DNA from: Neobacillus mesonae
GTDB taxonomy: Bacteria; Bacillota; Bacilli; Paenibacillales; Paenibacillaceae
Direction of reading: 5' to 3'
Length of the DNA: 64,000 bases
NCBI GenBank assembly: GCA_023715865.1
Contig: JAMBOW010000002.1
Coordinates: 682,001 to 746,000, forward strand
Shown here: positions 15,363 to 27,515 of the stretch, in pieces
Layout: each line of letters opens with the position of its first letter
Numbering within the stretch: the first letter of the stretch is position 1
The notes under the pieces: model-generated
Seen by the model: only the letters and a program-made list of their open reading frames with translations
What the model was told of the DNA's origin: nothing
The model's database searches: none
Program-made: the position numbers and the translations under genes

Positions 15363-18300
15363 TCAGCGACTGAACGCCGGCATCGATTCAGAGGAGAAGT
15401 TAATTGTCTCCAGCATTTGCAGAAGGGCGCGCACTGTATCCAGGGAGGTCATACATACCACACCGTTCTCTACCGCTTCGCGGCGGATACGGAATCCATC
15501 ACGCTGAGGAGTTTTACCTTTCGTCAGCGTATTGAATACGAAGTTGGCTTCTCCTGTCCGGATCATATCCAAAATATTTGGCGTACCTTCGCTCAGTTTG
15601 TTCACCGTTTGAACCGGAATACCCGCCTGAGTAAGCGCCTCGGCCGTACCGCCTGTTGCGATGATTTTGTAACCCAGCTTATAGAACCCGCCAAGCAGGG
15701 AAACAGCTTCATCTTTATCCTTATCGGCAATGGTGGCTATGATCGCTCCGGAGGAAGGAATCTTCATACCGGCTCCAATCAGTCCTTTGTACAGTGCCTT
15801 AGCATACAGAACATCCCGGCCCATAACCTCGCCTGTGGATTTCATTTCTGGCCCAAGCGTAGGCTCTACGCGGCGCAGCTTCGCAAAAGAGAAGACCGGT
15901 ACTTTAACCGACACATGCTCGCTTTCCGGCCATAACCCATCCTCATATCCTTGATCAGCAAGCTTATTGCCAAGGATAGCTTGAGTAGCCAAATTCGCCA
16001 TTGGAATACCTGTTACTTTGCTAAGGAACGGAACTGTTCTTGAGGATCTAGGGTTTACCTCGATCACATAGACATCATCCCGATAGATGACGAACTGAAT
16101 GTTCACAAGTCCGAACGTTTTTAGTTCTTTGGCAATTTTGATTGTGATATCTACGATTTTATCTTTCAAATGAGCTTCCAGGTGCTGTGGAGGATATACC
16201 GCAATCGAGTCACCGGAGTGAACCCCAGCGCGTTCAACATGCTCCATGATCCCCGGGATAAGGACGGTTTCACCGTCACAGATCGCATCAACCTCTACCT
16301 CTTTACCCAGCATGTAGCGGTCAATCAGCACCGGATGCTCAGGATTGATCTTCACTGCCTGTTCCATGTAGCTGAGCAGCTCGCTGTCAGAGTATACAAT
16401 CTCCATTGCACGCCCGCCAAGTACGTAGGAAGGACGCACCAGCACCGGATATCCGAGCCCTTGTGCTGTTCCAACAGCCTCATCTACCGAAGTAACCGTG
16501 CTGCCTTGCGGTTGTGCAATTGACAGTTTGGACAGGAGCGCTTCGAATTTCTTGCGGTCTTCTGCTTCATCGATGCTTTCAAGGCTAGTTCCCAGAATTT
16601 TCACGCCTGCTGCTGCAAGCGGTGCAGCCAGATTGATCGCTGTTTGGCCGCCAAACTGTACGATGACACCAACCGGTTTTTCCTGATTAATTACGTTCAT
16701 GACATCTTCGAAGAACAGAGGCTCGAAGTACAGTCGGTCAGAAGTATTGAAATCTGTAGATACTGTTTCAGGATTGTTATTAATGATAACCGCTTCGTAT
16801 CCCGCTTTTTGAATCGCCCATACGGCATGAACCGTCGAGTAGTCAAATTCAATCCCTTGACCGATCCGGATTGGACCAGAGCCCAGTACAACAATCTTTT
16901 CCTTATCGGAAGGAAGAACTTCATTTTCCGTTTCATAGCTGGAGTAGTAATAAGGTGTTGTTGCTTCAAACTCAGCTGCGCAAGTATCTACCATTTTGTA
17001 GACAGGACGTAAGTTTTGAGCTTCACGCACTTCACGGACTTCCGCTTCCGTTGTATGAGCAGATCCCGGCTGTCCTTCTGCACGGAGCTCTGCAATGGAG
17101 CGGTCAGTAAAGCCTAGGCGTTTCGCTTGATACAACGTTTCATTAGTCAGTTCTTTTTCAGAGCGGATCTGATCTTCAAACTTCACGATGCCTTCAATCT
17201 TATCCAGGAACCACCAGTCAATCTTCGTAATATCCTGAATTTCTTGAAGGGTATACCCGCGGCGGAATGCTTCAGCAACAAGGAACATACGCTCATCGTC
17301 CGGTTTCATAAGACGTGTTCTAAGCACTTCGTCTTCCAGTGTTGCAGCATCCTTCAGATAGATGCGATGTGCACCGATCTCAAGAGAGCGAACTGCTTTG
17401 TGAATGGACTCTTCAAACGTACGTCCGATTGCCATAACCTCGCCAGTTGCTTTCATTTGCGTACCCAGCTTACGGTTGGCGGATGTAAATTTATCAAATG
17501 GCCAGCGCGGAATTTTGCTTACGATATAATCCAGCGTAGGCTCAAAGAATGCGTAGGTTTGACCCGTTACCGGGTTAATGATTTCATCCAGCGTGTAGCC
17601 GAGAGCGATTTTGGCAGCCATTTTCGCAATCGGATATCCTGTTGCTTTGGAAGCCAGTGCAGACGAGCGGCTTACACGCGGGTTTACTTCGATAACATAG
17701 TACTGGAAGCTTTGCGGATCAAGTGCAAATTGTACGTTACATCCACCCTCGATGTTCAAAGCGCGGATAATTTTTAGCGATGCTGAGCGCAGCATTTGAT
17801 ATTCGCGGTCGGACAGCGTTTGGCTCGGTGCCACAACGATACTGTCTCCTGTATGCACACCTACAGGGTCGAAGTTTTCCATATTACACACGACGATGCA
17901 GTTATCGTTAGCATCCCGCATAACTTCATATTCAACTTCCTTCATGCCGGCAATGCTCTTCTCAATCAAGCATTGGGTGATCGGGCTGTAGCGAAGTCCG
18001 GAAGCTACCGTCTCACGCAGCTCTACTTCGTCTGCGCAAATGCCGCCCCCTGTTCCTCCCAGCGTATAAGCAGGACGAACAATGATCGGGTATCCGATCT
18101 CATTTGCAAAGTATAGTGCTTCCTCCACTGTTGTAACGATAGTACTTTCTGGTACCGGCTGCTCAAGCTCTCGCATGAGTTCGCGGAACAAATCGCGGTC
18201 TTCCGCTTTTTCAATGGAAGTCAGCTGTGTTCCGAGCAATTTGACGTTTTCGCTTTCCAGTACGCCGGCACGTGCCAGTTCAACCGCCATGTTAAGACCC

Positions 18301-18581
18301 GTTTGGCCACCAAGCGTCGGGAGCAGTCCGTCGGGACGCTCCTGACGAATGATTTGCGTCACGAAGTCTAGTGTAATCGGCTCGATGTATACTTTGTCAG
18401 CCATGTTGGTATCCGTCATAATCGTTGCAGGGTTGCTGTTAATAAGAACAACTTCCACGCCTTCTTCTTTCAGCGCTTGGCACGCTTGGGTTCCTGCGTA
18501 GTCAAACTCTGCCGCCTGGCCGATGACAATCGGGCCGGACCCGATCACAAGAATCTTCTTGAGGTCTGTATTTTTAGGCAT
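15363..18581 (-). CDS. carB: Carbamoyl-phosphate synthase large subunit
   Basis: 1072 aa. Makes carbamoyl phosphate from bicarbonate, ammonia (channelled from CarA) and two ATP. Two homologous ATP-grasp halves are visible: [20 protein letters not shown] at the start, and [20 protein letters not shown] near residue 555. The C-terminal MGS-like regulatory domain starts near 930 ([16 protein letters not shown]). Usual length. The ATG follows the carA stop by one base, with AAGGAG inside carA. Being in the pyr operon, it is the pyrimidine-controlled enzyme (pyrAB in Bacillus naming). Confidence 0.97.
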   Translation of the reverse strand: MPKNTDLKKILVIGSGPIVIGQAAEFDYAGTQACQALKEEGVEVVLINSNPATIMTDTNMADKVYIEPITLDFVTQIIRQERPDGLLPTLGGQTGLNMAVELARAGVLESENVKLLGTQLTSIEKAEDRDLFRELMRELEQPVPESTIVTTVEEALYFANEIGYPIIVRPAYTLGGTGGGICADEVELRETVASGLRYSPITQCLIEKSIAGMKEVEYEVMRDANDNCIVVCNMENFDPVGVHTGDSIVVAPSQTLSDREYQMLRSASLKIIRALNIEGGCNVQFALDPQSFQYYVIEVNPRVSRSSALASKATGYPIAKMAAKIALGYTLDEIINPVTGQTYAFFEPTLDYIVSKIPRWPFDKFTSANRKLGTQMKATGEVMAIGRTFEESIHKAVRSLEIGAHRIYLKDAATLEDEVLRTRLMKPDDERMFLVAEAFRRGYTLQEIQDITKIDWWFLDKIEGIVKFEDQIRSEKELTNETLYQAKRLGFTDRSIAELRAEGQPGSAHTTEAEVREVREAQNLRPVYKMVDTCAAEFEATTPYYYSSYETENEVLPSDKEKIVVLGSGPIRIGQGIEFDYSTVHAVWAIQKAGYEAVIINNNPETVSTDFNTSDRLYFEPLFFEDVMNVINQEKPVGVIVQFGGQTAINLAAPLAAAGVKILGTSLESIDEAEDRKKFEALLSKLSIAQPQGSTVTSVDEAVGTAQGLGYPVLVRPSYVLGGRAMEIVYSDSELLSYMEQAVKINPEHPVLIDRYMLGKEVEVDAICDGETVLIPGIMEHVERAGVHSGDSIAVYPPQHLEAHLKDKIVDITIKIAKELKTFGLVNIQFVIYRDDVYVIEVNPRSSRTVPFLSKVTGIPMANLATQAILGNKLADQGYEDGLWPESEHVSVKVPVFSFAKLRRVEPTLGPEMKSTGEVMGRDVLYAKALYKGLIGAGMKIPSSGAIIATIADKDKDEAVSLLGGFYKLGYKIIATGGTAEALTQAGIPVQTVNKLSEGTPNILDMIRTGEANFVFNTLTKGKTPQRDGFRIRREAVENGVVCMTSLDTVRALLQMLETINFSSESMPAFSR

Positions 18582-18582
18582 G

Positions 18583-19725
18583 TTAGCGTGCTCCTTTCAC
18601 TGCTGCGGCAAGAACGGCTTGGCGCGGCTTTTGCGGGTTGTTTTGTTTATGTTCGCGAATCATGTCAAGGAAGCGGTCAAACAGATAGGAGTTATCCTGC
18701 GGTCCAGGTGCTGCTTCCGGGTGATATTGTACAGAAAAGGCTGGGTACTTTTTATGCTTCAAGCCTTCAATAGTCTTGTCATTGTTGTTGATATGTGTAA
18801 TTTCAAGGTCCGTTCCCTTGATGGATTCTTCATTTACTGTGTAACCGTGGTTCTGAGAAGTGATGAAGCAGCGTCCGCTTTCGAGCTCTTTGACCGGATG
18901 GTTTCCGCCGCGATGGCCGAACTTCAGTTTTTCTGTGTCTGCGCCTGCCGCCAGTGCAAACAGCTGATGACCCAGGCAGATACCGAAGATTGGATACTCG
19001 CCAAGCAGCTCAGATACCATGTTCACAGCATGCGGTACATCTTTCGGGTCCCCAGGACCGTTCGACAGCTGAATTCCATCCGGATTCAGTTTGCGGATTT
19101 CATCTGCTGTAGTGTCGTGCGGCACTACTACGATGTCACAGCCGCGTTTGTTTAGTTCACGCAAAATTCCAGTTTTTGCGCCATAGTCAACTAGAACGAT
19201 CTTTTCGCCAACGCCAGGGCTGTTATATACATGCTTCGTTGAAGTAAGAGGCACTTGATTGCGAAGCTCATCAATCGTCGTATCTCTCATCATTTCCAGA
19301 AGCTCTTCAACTGGCTTTGCGCCTGTCGTCAAAATCCCCTTCATTGTACCTTGGTGACGAATGCGGCGTGTCAGCATCCGTGTATCGATATCACTGATTC
19401 CGATAATACCATGCTCTTTCAGAAGCGTATCAATGCTGTATTCTGCCCGCCAGTTGCTAGGCACCGGCTCATAACGGCGTGTTACAAACCCGTGTACATA
19501 TGGACGAATAGATTCGAAGTCATCGCGTGTAATTCCATAGTTTCCGATCAGCGGGTAAGTCATCGTTACGATTTGTCCGCAGTAAGAAGGATCAGAAAGC
19601 ACCTCCTGGTAGCCCGTAATTCCCGTATTAAAAACGACCTCGCCAGTTTGTTCACCTTCAGCACCGAATGCTCTGCCTGTGAACAACGTGCCGTCTTCTA
19701 ATAATAGTCTTGCTTGTGCCTGCAT
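18583..19725 (-). CDS. carA: Carbamoyl-phosphate synthase small (glutaminase) subunit
   Basis: 380 aa. Hydrolyses glutamine and passes ammonia to CarB. The N-terminal small-subunit domain (about 1-150) is followed by a class I glutamine amidotransferase domain with nucleophile Cys250 in [10 protein letters not shown] and the His-Glu pair in VQYHPEA. A lysine-rich tail ends the protein. AAGGAG is nine bases before the ATG. Second of the two coupled subunit genes (pyrAA in Bacillus naming). Confidence 0.97.
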   Translation of the reverse strand: MQAQARLLLEDGTLFTGRAFGAEGEQTGEVVFNTGITGYQEVLSDPSYCGQIVTMTYPLIGNYGITRDDFESIRPYVHGFVTRRYEPVPSNWRAEYSIDTLLKEHGIIGISDIDTRMLTRRIRHQGTMKGILTTGAKPVEELLEMMRDTTIDELRNQVPLTSTKHVYNSPGVGEKIVLVDYGAKTGILRELNKRGCDIVVVPHDTTADEIRKLNPDGIQLSNGPGDPKDVPHAVNMVSELLGEYPIFGICLGHQLFALAAGADTEKLKFGHRGGNHPVKELESGRCFITSQNHGYTVNEESIKGTDLEITHINNNDKTIEGLKHKKYPAFSVQYHPEAAPGPQDNSYLFDRFLDMIREHKQNNPQKPRQAVLAAAVKGAR

Positions 19726-19811
19726 CCCATCTCACTCCTTAGTTGTTTCTCTTTCGAATTTACAATGTTTATAAAAGTGATATATAAAGTGCTTTATATA
19801 AAAGTTTTGAA

Positions 19812-21116
19812 TCAGCTTATCGTTGGATCTGCATATACTTTTTTGCCGTCTACGAAAGTCATTACCGGCCAGCCCTTCAGCTCCCAGCCTGTGAACGGAG
19901 TGTTACGTCCTTTGCTGGCGAATTCATTCGGATCGACAGCCCGAACTGTCTCCAGATCAATGATGGTTATATCCGCTACAGCATCCTTCTCAAGACGGCC
20001 TGTATCCAGTCTGAACACGCGTGCCGGCTCGGAAGTCATCTTGTCTACGAGGAACTTCAATGTCCATTTGCCCGTTTCCACAAATTTGGAGTAAAGCAGC
20101 GGGAAGGCTGTCTCAAAACCGACAATTCCAAACGGCGCAAGTTCCATTCCTTTGGCTTTCTCTTCAGCACTGTGCGGCGCGTGGTCAGTCACGATCATAT
20201 CGAGCGTTCCGTCCTCCAGACCCTTGATGCAAGCTTCCACATCTCTGCGGGATCTCAGCGGTGGATTCATCTTCCAGTTTGCATCCAGCCCAGGGATGTC
20301 TTCATCTGCCAAGATCAGATGGTGCGGACAAACCTCAGCCGTCACTTTAATCCCAATTTCCTTCGCCTGACGAATCAGCCGTACCGATTGTTCCGTGCTT
20401 ACATGACAGACATGGTAGTGAACGCCAGTTGCTTCTGCCAGCAAAATGTCACGCCCCACATGAATAGCCTCAGACTCGTTTGGAATTCCTTTAAGTCCGT
20501 GCTTTCTTGCAAACTCTCCTTCAGCTACACACGCGCCTTCAACCAGTGAGTTGTCTTCGCAGTGAGCGATGACCGGCATATCAAGCGAAGCTGCTAATGA
20601 CATTGCATCCTTCATCATTTGAGCGCTTTGCACGCCGACACCATCATCAGTGAAACCAATGGCACCCGCTGATTTAAGTGCTTCAAAATCGGTCAGCTCG
20701 CGGCCCAGCTCATTAATAGTTATCGCGGCGTAAGGGAGTACTTTAGCCAGATTTGCTTCCTGCGCTTTATCAAGCACCAGCTTTACTGTTTCCGGGTCAT
20801 CCGTTACTGGCCTAGTATTCGGCATGCAGGCGATGGTTGTGAATCCTCCTTTTACAGCGGAACGACTGCCGGATTCAATTGTCTCTTTGTGTTCAAATCC
20901 CGGCTCTCTGAGGTGCACATGCATGTCGATCAATCCTGGTACGACCAACTTGCCTTCAGCATCGATGACTTCGATATCTGGTTCTTCCGAAGCAGATATG
21001 CCTTTGTTCTCATCCATAATGTCAAGGATTTTGCCATCCTCTATCCTAATGCTCTTCCGTTCAATTTCCCCATCTTTGTTCAGCACACTTGCATTCTCTA
21101 TAAAATAAGCTTTCAT
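19812..21116 (-). CDS. pyrC: Dihydroorotase
   Basis: 434 aa, class I type. Closes carbamoyl aspartate to dihydroorotate. Zinc ligands His66 and His68 in DMHVHLREPG, later metal and substrate residues in PVIAHCEDN, YHVCHVST and MIVTDHAPHS. Amidohydrolase barrel of the usual length with the N-terminal beta part. GGAGG six bases before the ATG. Between pyrB and carA as in the Bacillus operon. Confidence 0.96.
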   Translation of the reverse strand: MKAYFIENASVLNKDGEIERKSIRIEDGKILDIMDENKGISASEEPDIEVIDAEGKLVVPGLIDMHVHLREPGFEHKETIESGSRSAVKGGFTTIACMPNTRPVTDDPETVKLVLDKAQEANLAKVLPYAAITINELGRELTDFEALKSAGAIGFTDDGVGVQSAQMMKDAMSLAASLDMPVIAHCEDNSLVEGACVAEGEFARKHGLKGIPNESEAIHVGRDILLAEATGVHYHVCHVSTEQSVRLIRQAKEIGIKVTAEVCPHHLILADEDIPGLDANWKMNPPLRSRRDVEACIKGLEDGTLDMIVTDHAPHSAEEKAKGMELAPFGIVGFETAFPLLYSKFVETGKWTLKFLVDKMTSEPARVFRLDTGRLEKDAVADITIIDLETVRAVDPNEFASKGRNTPFTGWELKGWPVMTFVDGKKVYADPTIS

Positions 21117-21223
21117 TTATATCCTCCGCTCCGGTCACTCATCTACCCTATTCAAGATGTTTGTACCTGTTTAATGTTTACAGCTGACAATTTTCTGTCT
21201 TAACTTCTATTGTTTAAGCCTTC

Positions 21224-22783
<1,560 letters not shown>

Positions 22784-22874
22784 CAAAACCGCGGCTACGC
22801 ACGCCGGGTCTGTAAGCTCTAAAGGACACACCGAAACAGTAGCCGCAGCTAAAGATCCGGGTCCAATCACGTTA

Positions 22875-22955
22875 CCTTGCCAGTCTCACGGGACTGATTT
22901 AAAGGTGCTATTCATGTTATTGCAAAGGAACGTCTAACCTCTCTGGATTATCGTC
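22875..22955 (-). promoter_or_regulatory. PyrR-binding leader elements (two hairpins)
   Basis: The promoter-proximal element, ATCCAGAGAGGTT (22936-22949), has the classic PyrR loop within a short stem. The second element (22875-22905) starts CCTTTAA, has the loop GTCCCGTGAGAC and ends GGCAAGG, the full anti-antiterminator layout known from Bacillus pyr leaders. When PyrR-UMP holds the second hairpin, GGCAAGG cannot pair with the terminator arm, so transcription stops before pyrR. Confidence 0.85.
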
Positions 22956-22982
22956 ATCCTCTACAAATTTTCGTCGACATGA

Positions 22983-23011
22983 ATTATGACAGATTACTTA
23001 TCTTCTGTCAA
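22983..23011 (-). promoter_or_regulatory. Promoter of the pyr operon
   Basis: On the minus strand TTGACA, a 17-bp spacer and CATAAT. The expected transcript start is about 25 bases before the first PyrR-binding hairpin and about 285 bases before pyrR. Confidence 0.75.
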
Positions 23012-23233
23012 CACCTTGACCTAAAAGAAGGAACAAGCCTAGAAAAAACTTTACACAGTGATGAGATTTATACAAAAAATCGCGAGCAATATACAATAAA
23101 AATTCATTATTTTTAATAATTATACAATAATAACGTATATTTATCCACTGTTTATTTATTGTTCGATATTACGGCTCCATCTCTCCTATTAACTCCCGAT
23201 AAAGCCGATGCTTCTCCGATTTTGAGGACTAAA
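23012..23233. other. AT-rich spacer upstream of the pyr promoter
   Basis: I see no gene here. The stretch is rich in A and T, with short poly-T and poly-A runs, and separates the pyr promoter from the terminator of the 30-aa gene. Confidence 0.5.
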
Positions 23234-23272
23234 TAAAAAAAAGGAGACTCTAAAAATAGAGTCTCCTTCTTA
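23234..23272 (-). terminator. Terminator after the 30-aa gene
   Basis: AAGGAGACTCTA pairs with TAGAGTCTCCTT around a 5-base loop. On the minus strand it is followed by nine T. Confidence 0.9.
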
Positions 23273-23290
23273 CCGTCCAATATCTATCGA

Positions 23291-23383
23291 TTAATGGTCA
23301 TCCTTGGCAAGTCTCATGAACATAGCTGTGATGCCAACCCCGCCCAAGACCATAATAACAGCGATCATTGCGATAAATTCCAT
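23291..23383 (-). CDS. 30-aa single-pass membrane peptide
   Basis: Not recognised by name. MEFIAMIAVIMVLGGVGITA starts a single hydrophobic helix, and the chain ends RLAKDDH. AAGGAGG precedes the ATG by nine bases, and a strong terminator follows, so this small gene has all the signals of its own transcription unit. Small membrane peptides of this kind often adjust a larger membrane protein; nothing here shows which. Confidence 0.65.
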   Translation of the reverse strand: MEFIAMIAVIMVLGGVGITAMFMRLAKDDH

Positions 23384-23492
23384 AAAATTATGCCTCCTTC
23401 ATGGATTTCTTATAGTTCTAGTTTACATCATAATAAAGGTCTATTTCTGCTCCAACCGTGACAAAAGTATGAAAGATATCGGAATATGGCAG

Positions 23493-23530
23493 AAAAAAAA
23501 CAGGGAAGTGAGATAACCACTTCCCTGTTT
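23493..23530 (-). terminator. Terminator of dapL
   Basis: CAGGGAAGTG pairs with CACTTCCCTG. On the minus strand the stem is followed by eight T. Confidence 0.9.
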
Positions 23531-23554
23531 GGTATAAAAATGTTTTAGCTGCAA

Positions 23555-24808
23555 TTAAAATTCAAATTGAACATCGCTCAAGCGACGTTTAATTTCACCG
23601 ATAACGCGTTTTTCCTCTTCTTCCCCTTTTGCCTCGAATGTAACGGAGAAACGAACAAAGTTGCCTGCATCATCCCAAGGCACAGAAGAGATCAATTTCT
23701 CACGAATGAGGAATTGGGAGAAGTCTTCACCTGACTCAAAACGGCGTCCGCCTACAACACCTTTAGGAGCTTCAACGTACAGGAAGAAAGAGCCTTTTGG
23801 CTTTTCCGCTTTGAAACCAAGATCATTCAATGCTTCAACCAGCATATCATGACGGCGGGAGTATTTCTCAGCAATTTTTTCTGTGATTTCCGGATGAGCC
23901 AGACCATAAGCCGCAGCTTTTTGAATAGCGATAAATTGACCGGAATCATTGTTGTCTTTAATATCGCTGAATGCTTTGACTACAAGCGGGTTACCTGCAA
24001 CAAAGCCGATACGCCATCCCGTCATGTTGTAGGATTTGGACAGGGAATGCAGCTCGACGCCCACATCTTTTGCCCCTGGAACGGACAAGAAGCTAAGAGG
24101 CTTCAAACCATCATAGGTAAGCGCTGCATAAGGAGCATCATGTACAACGATAACGTTGTATTTTTTAGCCCATTCAATAACTTCTGTAAAGAATTCAACT
24201 GTTGCGCTGGCACCTGTCGGATTGTTTGGGTAGTTCAAATAAATGAGCTTTGCACGGTGAGCGATTTCCTCAGGAATGGAAGCCAGATCCGGCAGGAAGT
24301 TGTTCTCTTTGGTCAATTGTACATTGTACACTTCCCCGCCAAGATACTTTGTGTGTGTACCCAAAACAGGGTATCCAGGAACAGTCAGAATCGCTACATC
24401 TCCCGGGTTAATGAATACAGAAGGCATCATAGCAAGTGCCGGTTTAGAACCGATAGAGTGAACGACTTCTGTTGCCGGATCAATACCCTTAACATTAAAT
24501 ACCTGCTCCAGATATTTCGCTGCCGCTTCCTTAAATTCAGGAATACCATTATCCGCATAACCGCGGTTCTCAGGCTTAGCCGCTTCTGCAGCAAGCGCTG
24601 CAACGATCCCAGCGTCAGCCATTTCGTCCGGTTCCCCTACTCCAAGATCGATTAGTTCAATATTTGGAAAATCCTTTTTAGCCGCTGCTTTCGCGCGTTT
24701 GATTTTTTCAAATTTATAAATGTTTGTGTCTTTACCATAGTTAGCGCCGCCGATACGGTCAGCAAAGCTGTTCTGAATATAAGTTTCCTGGTATTTTTCA
24801 ATACTCAT
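23555..24808 (-). CDS. dapL: LL-diaminopimelate aminotransferase
   Basis: 417 aa, fold type I PLP enzyme. It turns tetrahydrodipicolinate directly into LL-diaminopimelate, a one-step bypass of the acyl-DAP route, and so supplies lysine and the cross-linking residue of peptidoglycan. PLP lysine Lys258 in HSLSKSYNMTGWRIGF, substrate region YPNNPTGA (193-200), VVHDAPYAALTYDG. The N-terminal region YGKDTNIYKFEKIKRAKAA matches the DapL group rather than general aspartate aminotransferases. Single gene with its own terminator. Confidence 0.88.
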   Translation of the reverse strand: MSIEKYQETYIQNSFADRIGGANYGKDTNIYKFEKIKRAKAAAKKDFPNIELIDLGVGEPDEMADAGIVAALAAEAAKPENRGYADNGIPEFKEAAAKYLEQVFNVKGIDPATEVVHSIGSKPALAMMPSVFINPGDVAILTVPGYPVLGTHTKYLGGEVYNVQLTKENNFLPDLASIPEEIAHRAKLIYLNYPNNPTGASATVEFFTEVIEWAKKYNVIVVHDAPYAALTYDGLKPLSFLSVPGAKDVGVELHSLSKSYNMTGWRIGFVAGNPLVVKAFSDIKDNNDSGQFIAIQKAAAYGLAHPEITEKIAEKYSRRHDMLVEALNDLGFKAEKPKGSFFLYVEAPKGVVGGRRFESGEDFSQFLIREKLISSVPWDDAGNFVRFSVTFEAKGEEEEKRVIGEIKRRLSDVQFEF

Positions 24809-25047
24809 GCTTGTAGTTCATCTCCTCTTATAACCAATTTCCATTTTTAAATATGAAGCATCCTGGTCTTGAATGCCATGGACAAAACACACTAACATTT
24901 GCACTTTCATTAGACGCCCGTCCACCCATCTTATCATTCTACACAGGGGAAGTTCAGCGTTGCAAGTTTTTCACCAAGTTTGCATTTAAAAACACTAAAA
25001 TATTCAGAAATGCTTTTATTTCCAGAAACAAGAGCTTACTAAATCGA

Positions 25048-25079
25048 CAAAAAAAGAGCCGCGTTTGATCCGCAGCCCT
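25048..25079 (-). terminator. Terminator of the lspA-rluD unit
   Basis: On the minus strand GGGCTGCG, a 7-base loop, CGCGGCTC and seven T. Confidence 0.85.
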
Positions 25080-25108
25080 TCTCTTTTTGAAGTCAGTTGA
25101 AGTCAGCC

Positions 25109-26050
25109 TTACCGGCTTCGAAGCGATGCTAATACATCCTCCATATCCTGAGGTAAAGGAGCATGAAACTCCAGCGTCTCTCCCGTTTCCGGATGTACGA
25201 AACCGAGGGTAGTCGCATGCAGCGCTTGTCCATTCATTTTAACGCCTTTACTGCGCCCGTACATCGGATCTCCAACCAGGGGATGGCCAATGAATTTCAT
25301 ATGCACCCGAATTTGATGCGTTCGGCCCGTCTCAAGCTTGAGTTCCAGCAAAGTGTAGTCGTTAAGCCGCTCCATCACCGTAAAATGAGTCACCGCATGC
25401 TTGCTGTTGCGCTCCGTCACCGTGAACATCTTGCGGTCATGTGCATCGCGTCCAATCGGCGCATCTACAGTACCCTGGTCATGCTGCACATGTCCATGTA
25501 CTAGAGCAATATACCTTCTGTTAACGCTGTGGTCCTTAAGCTGTGCCGCAAGCGATGCATGGGCTTTATCATTTTTTGCTGCCATCAGAAGCCCGGAGGT
25601 ATCCTTATCGATTCGATGCACAATGCCTGGCCGAAGTTCACCGTTAATGCCTGAGAGATCCTTACAATGATACATCAGTGCATTAACAAGCGTCCCTGAA
25701 GTATGCCCTGGGGCAGGATGTACAACTAAGCCTCTTGGCTTGTTAACGACGATGACGCTGGAATCCTCATATACCACATCAAGTGGAATATTCTCGGGCA
25801 AAATCTCGACTGCGGCCGGCTCAGGTATAACAACTTCAATCTTATCCCCTTCCGCCAGCTTGTAGTTTGCCTTCACGCTCTTGCCATTTACCGTTACGCA
25901 TCCATCGCCGATCCATAGCTGAACCTGAGACCGGGACACATCCTCCATACTTTCAGCAATATATTTATCGATTCGTTCCTTTGCGAATTCTGCATGGACG
26001 GTCCATTCTTGGATGTCCTGGCTTAATTCCTGTTCGGACCGGTCTGTCAT
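25109..26050 (-). CDS. RluA/RluD-family pseudouridine synthase
   Basis: 313 aa. An S4 domain (about 20-75, with SRSQVQLWIGDGCVTVNGK) is followed by the catalytic domain with HRIDKDTSGLL, where Asp148 is the catalytic residue, and LETGRTHQIRVH near the end. It modifies uridines in rRNA. The 23S RluD-type sites are most likely from gene order, as lspA-rluD is a common Firmicute pair (ylyA/ylyB region in Bacillus). The start lies a few bases after the lspA stop. Confidence 0.9.
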   Translation of the reverse strand: MTDRSEQELSQDIQEWTVHAEFAKERIDKYIAESMEDVSRSQVQLWIGDGCVTVNGKSVKANYKLAEGDKIEVVIPEPAAVEILPENIPLDVVYEDSSVIVVNKPRGLVVHPAPGHTSGTLVNALMYHCKDLSGINGELRPGIVHRIDKDTSGLLMAAKNDKAHASLAAQLKDHSVNRRYIALVHGHVQHDQGTVDAPIGRDAHDRKMFTVTERNSKHAVTHFTVMERLNDYTLLELKLETGRTHQIRVHMKFIGHPLVGDPMYGRSKGVKMNGQALHATTLGFVHPETGETLEFHAPLPQDMEDVLASLRSR

Positions 26051-26053
26051 AGC

Positions 26054-26578
26054 CTATTCCTTCCCTTCCTCTTGACCCTGTGTTACTGTTTTTTCTCGTC
26101 TTGATTCAAGCAGTGTATCCAGTATGATGAGTCCTACACCCACAACGATAGCCGAGTCGGCAATGTTGAAGATGGGAAACGTGTAGCTGCCGAAATTGAA
26201 TTTAAAGAAATCGACAACCTCACCCGTAAGCAGCCGGTCAATAAAGTTACCGAGTGCTCCGCCCAATACCAAAGCCAGCGCCACAGGTAAAATTTTGTCT
26301 GGCAAGGATTTTACTTTGTAGATATACCAGATCAAGGCGATCGCCACTACGGTTGTTACCACAATGAAGAACCAGGTCTGGCCCTCAAGTATGCCGAATG
26401 CTGCTCCGCGGTTGCGGTGAGAAGTAATCAGAAAGAAATCGCCGATAACTGAAATTTCCTCTCCGAGCTCCATCCGTGTTGCAACAAGCCATTTGGTCCC
26501 CTGATCCACTAAAAAAACAATTAGTGCAATGACATAATATATCACCTTTTTGTCACTCCGATCCTTCTCTTTTACCAT
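26054..26578 (-). CDS. lspA: Lipoprotein signal peptidase (signal peptidase II)
   Basis: 174 aa with four membrane helices. Cleaves the signal peptide of lipidated prolipoproteins, such as the two in the ABC operon of this window. Catalytic aspartates Asp123 (VVDFFKF) and Asp141 (FNIADSAIVVG), conserved N-R-G-A-A-F (56-61) and GNFIDR. Charged tail rich in Glu and Gln. Ribosome binding site weak. Transcribed with the pseudouridine synthase. Confidence 0.95.
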   Translation of the reverse strand: MVKEKDRSDKKVIYYVIALIVFLVDQGTKWLVATRMELGEEISVIGDFFLITSHRNRGAAFGILEGQTWFFIVVTTVVAIALIWYIYKVKSLPDKILPVALALVLGGALGNFIDRLLTGEVVDFFKFNFGSYTFPIFNIADSAIVVGVGLIILDTLLESRREKTVTQGQEEGKE

Positions 26579-26765
26579 TCCATGGGTAATGCCTCGTTTA
26601 TTGTAGCATAACCGCCGGAACAGCGTCTATTGAAGCCGAAACGATGACAATACCAGAAACTCATTATACAAAATCCTCCTTCTTAAAAGTGGGCAAAACA
26701 GCGCACTCTATACAGACAATCCGATCAAGGATATAGAATAGTTCATGTAAAGGAGCAAACAGGCC

Positions 26766-27500
26766 ATGACGCATCTTACGAAGCAGGAATGGAACAGCTT
26801 GAAGAAGCAGCTTCTTGAGCGAAAACGCGATATTGAACAGCGCGACAAAGAATATGATCATTACGGATTGAGCGGCTCAACCCGCTTTGAGTCCGGTGAA
26901 TTATCTACTTTCGATAATCATCCAGGTGACGTCGCCACCGAAATGTATGAACGCGAAAAGGACATCTCATTAAATGAACACGATGAATTTATGCTTGAGC
27001 GAATCGATAGCGCATTGGGTCATATGGAGGATGGAGACTATGGGGTCTGTGCTGTATGCAGTAAACCGATTCCATATGAACGTCTAAATGCAGTACCCTA
27101 CACAATTTATTGTAGAGAACACGCTCCTGAAACCACCGTATCCGAAGACCGGCCGGTTGAAGAAGAGTTCCTGACACCCCCTTTTGGACGAACCAGTCTG
27201 GATGAAAAAGAGACGCAGAATGGATTCGATGGCGAAGACACCTGGCAAATCCTAGAAAGCTACGGAAACTCCAATACGCCGGCGCTTCAGGAGGGCAACA
27301 ATATTGATGATTATGACAATATGTATATTGAAGCTGCTGACGAAATTGACGGCTGTGTCGAAGCCTATGAAAGCTTTATTGCTACAGACATTTACGGACA
27401 AAATGTATCTGTCGTTCGAAACAAGCAGTACCGACGATATCTTGAAAATCATGAAGGTATGAGTATCCTTGAGCCTGATGTGGTCGAAGAAGAGTTATAA
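26766..27500 (+). CDS. YteA-type protein with TraR/DksA zinc finger
   Basis: 244 aa. A helical N-terminal part (1-85) precedes a DksA-type finger with Cys95, Cys98, Cys116 and His119 (CAVC ... CREH). A long acidic tail follows, ending EEEL. The finger family binds the secondary channel of RNA polymerase, but YteA-type members in spore formers are uncharacterised. AAAGGAG lies ten bases before the ATG. Convergent with the next gene, 15 bases between stops. Divergent from lspA. Confidence 0.82.
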   Translation: MTHLTKQEWNSLKKQLLERKRDIEQRDKEYDHYGLSGSTRFESGELSTFDNHPGDVATEMYEREKDISLNEHDEFMLERIDSALGHMEDGDYGVCAVCSKPIPYERLNAVPYTIYCREHAPETTVSEDRPVEEEFLTPPFGRTSLDEKETQNGFDGEDTWQILESYGNSNTPALQEGNNIDDYDNMYIEAADEIDGCVEAYESFIATDIYGQNVSVVRNKQYRRYLENHEGMSILEPDVVEEEL

Positions 27501-27515
27501 CACTTAGACTTCACT

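Noticed and set aside
15417..18116. Several plus-strand frames over 100 codons
   Set aside because: They are mirrors of carB; long antisense frames are common opposite conserved, codon-biased genes.
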